From Pseudoalteromonas viridis (GTDB lineage: Bacteria; Pseudomonadota; Gammaproteobacteria; Enterobacterales; Alteromonadaceae): 64,000 nucleotides of DNA. The stretch covers positions 4,039,001 to 4,103,000 of the forward strand of contig NZ_CP072425.1 of the NCBI RefSeq assembly GCF_017742995.1, written 5' to 3'. The translations under genes and the position numbers were made by a program. Numbering within the stretch: position 1 is the stretch's first letter; every line of letters starts with the position of its first letter. The notes under the pieces were generated by a model. It was not told the origin of the DNA and did no database searches. It saw only the letters and a list, made by a program, of their open reading frames with translations. Shown piece after piece: positions 37,864-46,162 of this stretch.

Positions 37864-39450
37864 CTATGCAGCGCCCGCGCCAGCCGCTGAGCTGTCCCGG
37901 ATCGTACTAAACCGAACCCCCAAAAGGTACATAACAACAAAGTAAGTCAGTATTGCAATCACCAATTGTAGGCTTAATATGCCAATCTGCCCCATAAGGT
38001 CGCTGCCCTGCCAGGGTAGAAGCTGATTCAGCCATACCAAAGCACCCGACATCATCACGCTAGCAGCAACACACTTAGCAAAAAATACCAGCGTGAACGG
38101 CGATACCCGATATACTCCAGCCTGGCTGAGATAGCGATACAGCAAGGCCGCATTACACGTAGCAGACAAAGCGGTTGCCAGCGCTAGCCCCAGATAACCA
38201 ATAAAAGGTGCCAGCATAAGGTTAAATACCATATTTAAAGACATTGCAATAATGCCAATTTTGACAGGGGTCTTGGTATCCTGACGGGCAAAAAAGCCGG
38301 GAGCCAGTACTTTGATAAGCATAAAACTAACCAGACCGACCGAATAAGCCGTAACCGCGCCACTGACTGCGCTAATATTATCCTGCTCGCTCTGAGCAAA
38401 TGCGCCATGGCCAAACAACACGGAAATAATCAAAGGGCTAATGAGTATCAGACCTGCCATCGCGGGGATCCCCAGGAATAATACGAAGCGTACGCCCCAA
38501 TCCAGAGTTTGCTGAAATTCCTGAATGCTATCTTTTGCATGCAGTTTAGACAGCGCAGGCAAAATCACCGTCGCGATACCAATGCCAAACAATCCCAAAG
38601 GAAATTCAATCAACCTGTCGGCGTAATACAACCAAGCGATTGAGCCGGTTGCCAGTGCTGCGGCAATAATGGTGTCGAGCAGCAGATTTATCTGGCTAAC
38701 CGATACACCAAACATGGCCGGCAGCATCAGTTTACGTACCTTGACGACCTCAGGTGATTGCCAGGCAAACTTGGGTTTGGATAACATACCAAGCCGCGCC
38801 AGAAAAGGCAGCTGAAACAAAAACTGGACTAGCCCGCCCATGAACACGCCAATTGCCAGGGCATATGCGCCTTGCTCAAACCGGTCGTGTAATAACAAAG
38901 CGCAGCTGATAATAGAGATATTTAGTAACACGGGCGTAAAGGCAGCCACCGAAAATCGGTTATAGACATTCAGTACAGCCCCGCTAAGCGCAACCAAAGA
39001 AATAAAAAACAAGTAAGGAAAAGTCAGCTTCAACAGTGCGCTGGCCAACACAAACTTCTCGGCATTTTCGCCCCCCTGCCACCAGTCAATAAACCAGCTA
39101 GTGCCAAAGAGACCCGCGATCACTGGCGAGCCAATCACCCCTATCAGCGTCACCAACATTAAGATCGTGCCCAAAGTGCCTGCTGCCTGTGCAACAAACA
39201 GCCTGACCTTATCGTCGCCATGTTGCTCTTTGATCTCAGCGAGTACCGGCACAAATGCCTGAGCAAAAGCGCCTTCAGCAAAAAGTCGCCGCATAAAGTT
39301 CGGGATACGGTTTGCAAATAAGAAGACATCAGCGGCCAGCCCAGCTCCCAGTAGATTCGCCACTACAGCATCTCTGACCAGCCCCATCACCCTGGATATC
39401 ATGGTCATGGCACTCACTACCATGCCCGATTTAAACAGCCCCTTCGCCAC
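37864..39450 (-). CDS. murJ: Lipid II flippase MurJ
   Basis: 528 residues from GTG 39450, with 14 predicted membrane helices. MurJ moves lipid II across the inner membrane for cell-wall synthesis. The MATE/MOP-type core is seen in MTMISRVMGLVRDAVVANLLG, NRIPNFMRRLFAEGAFAQAFVPV and GLFGIGIATVILPALSKLHA. The frame opens at 39492, but GGGGA sits seven bases before the GTG and the shorter N-terminus VAKGLFKSGMVV matches the family. Upstream of ribF on the same strand, as in other gammaproteobacteria; transcription is probably continuous. Confidence 0.93.
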   Translation of the reverse strand: MAKGLFKSGMVVSAMTMISRVMGLVRDAVVANLLGAGLAADVFLFANRIPNFMRRLFAEGAFAQAFVPVLAEIKEQHGDDKVRLFVAQAAGTLGTILMLVTLIGVIGSPVIAGLFGTSWFIDWWQGGENAEKFVLASALLKLTFPYLFFISLVALSGAVLNVYNRFSVAAFTPVLLNISIISCALLLHDRFEQGAYALAIGVFMGGLVQFLFQLPFLARLGMLSKPKFAWQSPEVVKVRKLMLPAMFGVSVSQINLLLDTIIAAALATGSIAWLYYADRLIEFPLGLFGIGIATVILPALSKLHAKDSIQEFQQTLDWGVRFVLFLGIPAMAGLILISPLIISVLFGHGAFAQSEQDNISAVSGAVTAYSVGLVSFMLIKVLAPGFFARQDTKTPVKIGIIAMSLNMVFNLMLAPFIGYLGLALATALSATCNAALLYRYLSQAGVYRVSPFTLVFFAKCVAASVMMSGALVWLNQLLPWQGSDLMGQIGILSLQLVIAILTYFVVMYLLGVRFSTIRDSSAAGAGAA

Positions 39451-39904
39451 GCATTTTCCCCACGTTGTTATTTGCGCGCAATTATGCCACAAGCCATTAC
39501 AGATAAATACTGATGCACAGGCCAGACACAGCAGTGAGCCGTTAACGCATGCACAGTGGACACTGACTCGAATTGAATATCAATTGCCATAGATACATCA
39601 GATCGACACAAACACTCTAGTAGACCGTTGGGGGATTTGTTACAATACCGACAGAATGCTGAGTGCTGTGCCATAGACAGGCGCTAACTTGGTATAAGAT
39701 CTGAGAATGTGATTGCACCCAATCGTTTCAGACTCGCTGTCGTGCAACCCAACTAGCCGCTTAAGGCTGCGAGGGGCTAGGGACAAGTGCGATATGCAAA
39801 CAAATTGACCAGTCGAGGGGAATTTTTATTGACTTTAAAGAATAAAAAGGGCATATTCCTCGGCCTTTAAACTAAGCTTATTTTAAGATTGTTAGGAGCA
39901 TACC
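39451..39904. other. Intergenic region between murJ and rpsT
   Basis: 454 bp with no convincing gene. It holds the rpsT promoter and, at 39753-39780, a weak inverted pair (CTAGCC/GGCTAG) with a 16-base loop. No tRNA-like fold was found. The murJ promoter should also lie here, but no strong candidate was seen. Confidence 0.6.
39829..39857 (+). promoter_or_regulatory. Sigma70-like promoter of rpsT
   Basis: TTGACT (39829-39834) and CATATT (39852-39857), 17 bp apart. This gives a leader of about 40 nt before the TTG start. Confidence 0.6.
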
Positions 39905-40165
39905 TTGGCTAACATCAAGTCTGCAAAAAAACGCGCTATCACTAGCGAAAAACGTCGTCAGCACAACGCAAGCCGTCGTTCAATGATGCGTACTTACTTC
40001 AAAAAAGTAATCGCTGCCATCGAAGCTGGTGACAAAGAAGCTGCACAGCAAGCTTTCGCTGTTGCTACACCTATCCTGGACCGTTACGCAACTAAAGGTC
40101 TTATCCACAAAAACAAAGCTGCTCGTCATAAGAGCCGCCTAGCTGCTAAAATCAAAGCACTATAA
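39905..40165 (+). CDS. rpsT: 30S ribosomal protein S20
   Basis: 86 residues: [20 protein letters not shown] at the N-terminus and [18 protein letters not shown] at the end, full length. The start is TTG (39905) with TTAGGAG seven bases upstream; E. coli rpsT also uses a UUG start, part of its translational self-control, so this looks conserved. Followed by its own terminator and transcribed away from murJ. S20 is a primary 16S rRNA binder. Confidence 0.98.
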   Translation: MANIKSAKKRAITSEKRRQHNASRRSMMRTYFKKVIAAIEAGDKEAAQQAFAVATPILDRYATKGLIHKNKAARHKSRLAAKIKAL

Positions 40166-40182
40166 TTGTGGATTTGGATATG

Positions 40183-40209
40183 AAAAAGCCGACGTAAGTC
40201 GGTTTTTTT
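40183..40209 (+). terminator. Terminator of rpsT
   Basis: AAGCCGAC/GTCGGTTT stem with a GTAA loop, followed by a seven-T run. Confidence 0.9.
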
Positions 40210-40323
40210 ATGCTCGATTGTTTTCCCAGGCCCAGCTGCTACTAACCTGCTAAGGCAAGACTTTATGTTTTGAGAAGTGGTATGACAGGGCGTAGTGTCA
40301 GTAACACCCTGCTAAAATCCTAT

Positions 40324-40707
40324 TTAAGCGAGTTCCAATTTTGGATAAAACTTTTTCAACATGGCGGCAATTTTCTTTGGTGAAAAAGGCTTAACAACAA
40401 ACCCTTTCGCCCCGCGCTCAATGGCATCTTTCACATTATCTACGGTTGAATGAGCCGACACCATAACGACATTAATATCCGGGTTAATTTCAGCCAGCTC
40501 CGCGATAAGCTCTTTTCCGTCTCCATCAGGCAGCTCGATATCCAAAAACACAATATCAAAGTGCTGCTCTTCACATGCTGTAATACATTGTTTCGCCGTT
40601 GACGCTTCTTTAACGTTATCGATCCCTAAGTGCATCAGGGTCTGATGTAAGAAACTGCGAACAGTGCCTACGTCATCAACAATTAATATAGAGATTTGTT
40701 GTTCCAT
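40324..40707 (-). CDS. Single-domain response regulator (CheY-like receiver)
   Basis: 127 residues, only a receiver domain: acidic pair at Asp11-Asp12 (LIVDDVGTVR), phospho-acceptor Asp56 in FDIVFLDIELPDGDG, the switch segment VVMVSAHSTVDNVKDAIERGAKGFVVKPF. No output domain, so it would act by protein contact, like CheY or a phosphorelay member. No kinase gene is next to it. Its partner and output are unknown. Confidence 0.88.
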   Translation of the reverse strand: MEQQISILIVDDVGTVRSFLHQTLMHLGIDNVKEASTAKQCITACEEQHFDIVFLDIELPDGDGKELIAELAEINPDINVVMVSAHSTVDNVKDAIERGAKGFVVKPFSPKKIAAMLKKFYPKLELA

Positions 40708-40796
40708 ATCCTTTCCCGTGGGCTAGTCAATTGAAATGCGCTATTATTAGCATAGAACTATTATAGAGTCCTGCAAACAAAAGGCTATAGCAAAGC

Positions 40797-41264
40797 ATGG
40801 CACAAAAACCAAAAAAACAGGCATTACTCGGTCAGGTCGATGCCAGATCAAAGAAAAAGCAACCCAGACAAAAAAAACGTTTATCACCCCAGCAGCAAAA
40901 GGCACTACAGCAACAGCAACTCCAACAACAAGCCCAACTGGCTGCTGAACAACAAGCACAGGCAAAGTCTGGCAAAACTCGCTGGATCGTCGCCGCAGTC
41001 GTTATACTTCTCGTTATCCTGTTCCCCAAGCCTAAGCTCATCACCTATGAAAAGCTCGGCCTGGTTGCACAAAGTGTATACTGGCCTGGTTTGCCCGGAG
41101 TAAACCCCATTTTATTCGATTCAAACCTGCATATTCGTCCAGCTTTAGAGCGAAACATGCTTTATCTTTGCCAGGATGAGCGCGATCCTGACTCCTGTCA
41201 GAAGTATCAAATCATCAAGCAGCAAGGGTTTATCTCTGCGTTGATGGCACTGATTTTGGATTAA
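40797..41264 (+). CDS. Single-pass membrane protein of unknown function
   Basis: 155 residues. Lys/Arg-rich then Gln-rich N-terminus (residues 1-58, with QQQQLQQQAQ), a likely coiled or disordered stretch, then one membrane segment WIVAAVVILLVILFP, and an outer part with two cysteines (LYLCQDERDPDSCQKY) that could pair. The basic N-terminus suggests it stays inside, so the C-terminal part would be periplasmic. No family recognised. It is divergent from the receiver-domain gene and ends in a hairpin terminator. Confidence 0.7.
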   Translation: MAQKPKKQALLGQVDARSKKKQPRQKKRLSPQQQKALQQQQLQQQAQLAAEQQAQAKSGKTRWIVAAVVILLVILFPKPKLITYEKLGLVAQSVYWPGLPGVNPILFDSNLHIRPALERNMLYLCQDERDPDSCQKYQIIKQQGFISALMALILD

Positions 41265-41312
41265 AAAAACTAATCTGAAAAATACAAAAATACTCGTTTG
41301 AAGAGACCGGGG

Positions 41313-41341
41313 TTGGGGCGCATAATGGCGCCCCTTTATTG
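41313..41341 (+). terminator. Terminator after the 40797 gene
   Basis: GGGGCGC/GCGCCCC stem with an ATAATG loop, then TTTATT. Confidence 0.7.
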
Positions 41342-41357
41342 AACAACCCGGAGTACT

Positions 41358-41606
41358 TTGACGATCATGCCGAACGAATTTGACTGGCTACTTAATTTAT
41401 TACTGCTAGTGCTAGGATTTGGTGCCTTCTTTATTAACCATAAAACCCTGCTGCGTGGCGCGGCATTGGCGACCTGCAGCATCCTGTTTATTTTGTTCAG
41501 CCTCGATCTGATGAACACCTCAGTGATCTCTAACCTGGGTTTGATTCTGATTAATTCATTTTATCTGTTTAAGCTCTTTACTCACGAACAGTATAATACG
41601 CCTTAG
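41358..41606 (+). CDS. Small two-helix membrane protein, unknown function
   Basis: 82 residues from TTG 41358, or 79 from ATG 41367. GGAG lies four bases before the TTG and 13 before the ATG, so the TTG is slightly favoured. Two to three hydrophobic segments (LLNLLLLVLGFGAFFIN, ALATCSILFILFSLDL, SNLGLILINSFYLFKLF) fill nearly the whole protein. No family recognised. Its stop codon falls within a tandem repeat of 11-bp units. Confidence 0.6.
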   Translation: MTIMPNEFDWLLNLLLLVLGFGAFFINHKTLLRGAALATCSILFILFSLDLMNTSVISNLGLILINSFYLFKLFTHEQYNTP

Positions 41607-41640
41607 GTACGCCTTAGGTACACCTTAGGTATAGCTTAGG
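41597..41640 (+). repeat. Four 11-bp tandem repeats
   Basis: TACGCCTTAGG, TACGCCTTAGG, TACACCTTAGG, TATAGCTTAGG in a row. The first unit contains the stop codon (TAG) of the small membrane protein gene. A further inverted pair (GCCTGCC/GGCAGGC, 41644-41670) follows directly without a T-run. Confidence 0.85.
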
Positions 41641-41763
41641 CACGCCTGCCAATGCTTTTGCACCGGCAGGCAGTAAAAAGCAAACTGCCAGGCTTAAAGA
41701 TATTTTCTAATTTCTGAGCCTGCGCTACAATCTGGCCACACCCATTGGTTTTGGAGACGTAGT

Positions 41764-42345
41764 ATGGCCATGACAGATGAAGAACTTTTTCTCGCCTCAA
41801 TGGGGGACGTTGTTCCCTTAGCACAAGACAAAAAAGCAGAGCTCAGACGTCAACAAAACGAACCCACCCTGGCGCAACTTGCACGCAGAGAAGCGGCAGA
41901 GCAGGAGCAGGACTTCGATCCTAATTTTCTCTCCACTGAGTATGTTGACTTGCTCGATCCACACGATTTGCTTAGCTACAAAAAAGATGGTGTTCAGCAA
42001 GGGGTATTTAAGAACCTCAGGCTGGGCAAGTATCAGATTGACGCCACGCTGGATTTGCACGGCAAGCCTTTTCGTGAAGCCAGAAAGTCACTGTTTAACT
42101 TCATCACCGACTGTCATCAACGCAGCATTCGGGTGCTCCTGATCCGTCATGGTATCGGCTTAAAAAGCAAACCCTTTCCGGCTATTCTGAAAAGCTACTG
42201 CAACAAGTGGTTGCAGGAGATGCCACAAATACTGGCATTCCACTCGGCATTGAGCTGCCACGGAGGTAATGGCGCCACTTACGTGCTATTGAAGAAAAGT
42301 GAAGAGAAAAAAGTGGAAAATCGAGAGCGACACGCCAAACGATGA
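41764..42345 (+). CDS. smrA: Smr-domain protein (SmrA/YdaL type)
   Basis: 193 residues. The N-terminal helical part ends in the YdaL-type linker, then the Smr domain: ATLDLHGKPFREARKSLFNFI (DLHG motif), VLLIRHGIGLKSKPF, then AFHSALSCHGGNGATYVLL. Smr domains nick or cut nucleic acids or bind them, related to the MutS2 C-terminus. E. coli SmrA has DNA nicking activity. Start ATG 41764 is preceded by GGAGA. Single gene with a strong terminator. Confidence 0.88.
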   Translation: MAMTDEELFLASMGDVVPLAQDKKAELRRQQNEPTLAQLARREAAEQEQDFDPNFLSTEYVDLLDPHDLLSYKKDGVQQGVFKNLRLGKYQIDATLDLHGKPFREARKSLFNFITDCHQRSIRVLLIRHGIGLKSKPFPAILKSYCNKWLQEMPQILAFHSALSCHGGNGATYVLLKKSEEKKVENRERHAKR

Positions 42346-42371
42346 TAGCAGCACTTGCTGCTATCTTTTTA
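42343..42371. terminator. Terminator of smrA
   Basis: GATAGCAGC/GCTGCTATC, a 9-bp perfect stem with an ACTT loop, followed by TTTTT. The stem begins inside the smrA stop codon. Confidence 0.88.
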
Positions 42372-42524
42372 ACTCTGTGAAGATGTTACGACCACTTCCT
42401 CGTCTGCTTCCTGCGCAGCATGCTGAGACTCTGCATTGGCCTGATTGAACCACGCCATTACCCCCAACACAATAACGCTAAAAAGCACAACTGAGAGCTT
42501 AACGCCACCTTGGTTACTATTCAT
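42369..42524 (-). CDS. Small single-pass membrane protein (51 residues)
   Basis: ATG at 42522-42524, TAA at 42369-42371. A short polar start MNSNQGGVK, then LSVVLFSVIVLGVMAWF as one membrane segment, then an acidic tail AESQHAAQEADEEVVVTSS. A signal-anchor shape with the tail outside would fit. The ribosome-binding site is weak (AAAGAG about 11 bases before). No family recognised. It fills the gap between smrA and the reductase gene, and its stop meets the smrA terminator, which would serve both. Confidence 0.5.
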   Translation of the reverse strand: MNSNQGGVKLSVVLFSVIVLGVMAWFNQANAESQHAAQEADEEVVVTSSQS

Positions 42525-42681
42525 AAAAAGCGACTCTTTATTATTATTTTCTCATAACTTACTGAATGTAATTAGATGTCACAAGATGTTTTTTTATACA
42601 GTATTTTGTACCAAAGTAAATTGTCGCCCAGCGCCGCCTACCAGAGCGCACAGCCAGATGAAAAAGGCTAAGCAATTACGA

Positions 42682-43602
42682 TTAATACCCCAGTTTCAAA
42701 TCCACGCAATGTGACAAAGGCTGCCCCTTTTGCATTGCCTGCATATTTGCAACAATTTGTGTAATGGCTGTTTTCAGGCTCGTCAGCGCAGCAACATGAG
42801 GAGTCATAGTGATTTTGGGATGATCCCAGAACACATGATCTGCTGCAACTGGCTCTGATGAGAATACATCCAGCGTGGCTGCTGCAATTTGCTCATTATC
42901 GAGTGCATCAAGCAAGTCAGCTTCGTTGAGATGTGCCCCACGGGCAACATTAATCAGAACCCCGTGCGTGGGCATTGCCTCAAACAGTGGTTTATTTAAA
43001 ATGCCGTGCGTCTGGGCCGTCAGAGGTAACAGACAGACGACATAATCACACTGTGACGCAAATTCGCTTAACTGCGACAGTCCCCAGAATTGCGTAATGC
43101 CCTCTAGCGCTTTTTCGCTTCTTGACCAGCCCAATACCTCAAAACCATTGCGTTGCAGCTTAGTAGCGGCAACCTGCCCCAGTTGACCAAGTCCGAGTAT
43201 CCCAACCCGGTTTCCAGCACAGGCCCTTTTAGGACGCCATAATCGCTGTTGTTGCTGACGATAATACAACCCCAGGCGCAGCTTATGGGCCAGCACATGC
43301 CCTAGCACATATTCTGCCATGTCGTCTGCCAGCGCCGGATCAACAATGCGACACACCTGCACATCAGCCGGTAATGCAGATAACGCGATGCCGTCGACCC
43401 CGGCACCAAACGACTGGACGACTTTGAGATTTGGTAATTGTTGCCACAACGACTCAGGCGCGTTCCAGGCCAATACAAACTCAATCTCAACCAGTTCACC
43501 GGCATCGGGCCACTCTCTTATGTCCACATCCGGCAGGCTTGCGCGTAACTCTGCCATCAGTTTGCTGTTGTCTCTGCCCGTTACACAGACTAAAAATGCC
43601 AT
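42682..43602 (-). CDS. ghrA: Glyoxylate/hydroxypyruvate reductase A-like D-2-hydroxyacid dehydrogenase
   Basis: 306 residues. It reduces 2-oxo acids such as glyoxylate to 2-hydroxy acids with NAD(P)H. Rossmann motif GILGLGQLGQVAA, substrate Arg in LINVARGAHLNEADLL, the Glu in VFSSEPV, and the catalytic His in HPKITMTPHVAALT. The compact GhrA form (about 310 residues, QSFGAGVDG early on) is closer than the longer SerA type. True substrate uncertain. It stands alone between a small-protein gene and the divergent olsF. Confidence 0.88.
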   Translation of the reverse strand: MAFLVCVTGRDNSKLMAELRASLPDVDIREWPDAGELVEIEFVLAWNAPESLWQQLPNLKVVQSFGAGVDGIALSALPADVQVCRIVDPALADDMAEYVLGHVLAHKLRLGLYYRQQQQRLWRPKRACAGNRVGILGLGQLGQVAATKLQRNGFEVLGWSRSEKALEGITQFWGLSQLSEFASQCDYVVCLLPLTAQTHGILNKPLFEAMPTHGVLINVARGAHLNEADLLDALDNEQIAAATLDVFSSEPVAADHVFWDHPKITMTPHVAALTSLKTAITQIVANMQAMQKGQPLSHCVDLKLGY

Positions 43603-43766
43603 GCTCTTTCCCTTAGTGTTTTTTAATCGCGACTACTTTAGCAAAAAATCTAACCTTCAGGTGTACTTACGCGACGGCCATCAAACTGACATACAGTTGC
43701 AACTTGTTTGTCATGGAGAGTTTTTAATCTTGACGAAAAGCGGTTATAAAACTTGAGAATCGAAAT

Positions 43767-45488
43767 ATGATCAGTGTTGATAAGGTCATTGAAGCAAACC
43801 TGCCTCAATTAGAAAATTCACCAAAAGTAAAAGGCTTAGTTAAAAAAGGCCTGGGTTACTTATTACATGAGCAAGAGTTTGTCGCCTTTGCAGATACCTA
43901 CCCTCACCTCCAGGGGCTCGAATTTGTTGAGCAGGTACTGGAAGAGCTGGACTTCGATGCGCGCTTCAAGCCAAAACAAATAGAGCACATACCCAGCGAG
44001 GGCAGTGTCGTGATTGTGGCCAACCACCCAATCGGCTCATTAGATGCACTGGCGTTGATCAAAGTACTGGCACAGGTACGCCCGGATCTGAAAGTCGTTG
44101 CCAACAGAATGCTGATGTCCATAACCCCCATGCACTCGCTGCTGTTGCCAGTAGACAATCTATCCGGGGCGAGTCGCAAGCAGGAGCTGGCCAATATCCA
44201 GCACCACCTCAAACAGGAAGGTGCATTACTTATTTTTCCTGCCGGTGAAGTGTCCCGACTTGGACCTACGGGCATCAAAGATTGTAAGTGGAATTCAGGT
44301 TTTTTACGGATGGCCAAAAAAGCCAACTGCCCTATTCTGCCTATCTATATCAAGGCAAAAAACAGCCCGCTGTTTTACGGCACATCTATGATCTACAAAC
44401 CTTTAGCCAGCCTGCTATTGGTCAAAGAAATGTTTAAACAGCGGCAAAAATCACTGGAATTTGAAATTGGTGCCAGCATTCCACCGGCTTCTTACTTGCT
44501 GGAAAACCTCAAAGACAAAGAGGTAGTGGCCCTGATCCGCAAGCAGCTGTACCGACTGACATCAAAAAAATCTTTGCCGCTGAAAACTCAGACACCCATT
44601 GCGGTGCCCGAATGTAAAAAAGACCTTAAGCAAGCAATTGAAAGCTGTGAGCGGCTCGGTGAAACCCAGGATGGTATGCAAATCTACCTTTATCAGTATC
44701 AGGGCAGCTCCCCAATCTTCCGCGAGCTGGGTCGGCTAAGAGAAATTGCCTTTCGTGCGGTCGGCGAAGGCAGCGGCAAACGCCGCGATATCGACAAATA
44801 CGATATGTATTATCAGCATCTGGTATTGTGGGATGCTAAACAATTGGAGCTGGTTGGCGCGTATCGACTCGCAAGCGCTCAAACCGTGCTCGATAACCAA
44901 GGCGCGGAAGGATTATATACGACCAGTTTATTTAATTATTCTGAGCACATGCAGCCCTACTTCGAGCACGGTCTGGAGCTGGGCAGAAGCTTCGTGCAGC
45001 CCAGATACTGGGGACGCAAAAGCCTGGATTATTTATGGTACGGAATTGGTGCATTTGTGAAGCGCTACCCACAACATCGTTATCTGTTTGGCGCAGTCAG
45101 TTTGTCCAATGCACTGCCGGATAAAGCCAAAGCCATGCTGATTTACCACTACCAGCATTACTTTGCCAATCTGTCATCTCTTGCTACACCCAAAAACGAG
45201 TTCAAATTTACGCCATCACAGCAGCAGGCCTTTGCGCAGTTATTTTGTGGTCATGATGTTAAAGAGGATTTTGCCGAACTCAAGCACATTATGGCGAACA
45301 TGGGCGCACAGGTGCCAACGCTATTTAAACAGTATACCGAGCTGTGTGAGCCAGACGGTGTGAATTTTCTGAGTTTCAGCATTGATCCTGACTTCAACAA
45401 TTGTATTGACGGCCTGGTTTTGGTAGACCTTACCCGCATCAAGGCGCAAAAAGCCAAGCGATACCTGGGAGAAAATATCTACGGCTGA
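43767..45488 (+). CDS. olsF: Bifunctional ornithine-lipid synthase OlsF
   Basis: 573 residues, two acyltransferase domains. Residues 1-270 are a PlsC/OlsA-type O-acyltransferase: NHPIGSLDA (residues 86-94, NHX4D) and FPAGEVS (157-163). Residues 300-573 are an OlsB/GNAT-type N-acyltransferase (LREIAFRAVGEGSGKRRDID, LGRSFVQPRYWGRKSLDYLW). OlsF-type fusions make phosphorus-free ornithine lipids, often under phosphate limitation; here both steps are on one polypeptide. A single gene, no pho box was identified. Assignment by domain order and motifs is fairly sure. Confidence 0.87.
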   Translation: MISVDKVIEANLPQLENSPKVKGLVKKGLGYLLHEQEFVAFADTYPHLQGLEFVEQVLEELDFDARFKPKQIEHIPSEGSVVIVANHPIGSLDALALIKVLAQVRPDLKVVANRMLMSITPMHSLLLPVDNLSGASRKQELANIQHHLKQEGALLIFPAGEVSRLGPTGIKDCKWNSGFLRMAKKANCPILPIYIKAKNSPLFYGTSMIYKPLASLLLVKEMFKQRQKSLEFEIGASIPPASYLLENLKDKEVVALIRKQLYRLTSKKSLPLKTQTPIAVPECKKDLKQAIESCERLGETQDGMQIYLYQYQGSSPIFRELGRLREIAFRAVGEGSGKRRDIDKYDMYYQHLVLWDAKQLELVGAYRLASAQTVLDNQGAEGLYTTSLFNYSEHMQPYFEHGLELGRSFVQPRYWGRKSLDYLWYGIGAFVKRYPQHRYLFGAVSLSNALPDKAKAMLIYHYQHYFANLSSLATPKNEFKFTPSQQQAFAQLFCGHDVKEDFAELKHIMANMGAQVPTLFKQYTELCEPDGVNFLSFSIDPDFNNCIDGLVLVDLTRIKAQKAKRYLGENIYG

Positions 45489-45550
45489 TTTGTGCTGTGG
45501 CCATAGTTTTATTTATACTCGCGCTCGGAAATTAAAATTTGCGAGCGCAC

Positions 45551-46036
45551 ATGTTAAAAACGCTTCTTCAACTCATTATTTTTGCGATTGTTTTTCTGGC
45601 GGTCACCGCGTACCAGGAGCTCGGTATGCTGGCGGACGATGGCCAGGCCCCGGCGCCGTATTTTTCGTTGCCTTTACTTGAACAACCTGCACAGCGAGTG
45701 TCTATTAAGTCGCTGCAAGGGCAGCAATCAGTCGTCTATTTCTTCGCCCCCTGGTGCAGTATTTGCCGTTACAGCATGCCTAACCTCAACAAATTACATG
45801 AGCAAGGGAAAGTGAATGCGGTGGCAATAGCACTGGATTTCGAGAGCACGGACGCGGTCCACGCCTTTGTCGATGACCTGGCGCTAAGCATACCTGTATT
45901 ACTTGGCACCCACCACACAGGCTCAGATTACAAGGTTAAGGCCTACCCCACCTATTATGTTTTGTCTGCTGATCTTAAGGTAGTCGAGCGCTCTGTGGGT
46001 TACTCCAGCGAACTGGGGATACGCGCCAGACTATAG
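45551..46036 (+). CDS. Membrane-anchored thioredoxin-fold protein
   Basis: 161 residues from ATG 45551 (a TTG at 45539 is possible). N-terminal membrane anchor LLQLIIFAIVFLAVTAY, then a TlpA/AhpC-type thioredoxin fold: APAPYFSLPLLEQP, APWCSIC with the Cys-Ser-Ile-Cys redox pair (69-72), YKVKAYPTYYVLS with the cis-proline. It should face the periplasm and exchange disulphides. The partner is unknown. It begins 62 bp after olsF. Confidence 0.85.
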   Translation: MLKTLLQLIIFAIVFLAVTAYQELGMLADDGQAPAPYFSLPLLEQPAQRVSIKSLQGQQSVVYFFAPWCSICRYSMPNLNKLHEQGKVNAVAIALDFESTDAVHAFVDDLALSIPVLLGTHHTGSDYKVKAYPTYYVLSADLKVVERSVGYSSELGIRARL

Positions 46037-46162
46037 ACTAACAAGTGTAAGAAAGTGTTTGAGTTGTCGACAATTTCTTACCCTTAGGTAAAACAAAGGT
46101 ACGATTTATTCTCATACACTAGTCCCAATTCTTATTCAGCTTAGATTCAACAAGGGACTACC

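Noticed and set aside
39451..39904. tRNA or small RNA before rpsT
   Set aside because: The CTAGCC/GGCTAG pairing does not extend to a cloverleaf and has no terminator.
46037..46162. Fur box before the 46163 TonB receptor
   Set aside because: AT-rich sequence with TATTCTCAT-like words but no convincing inverted pattern.
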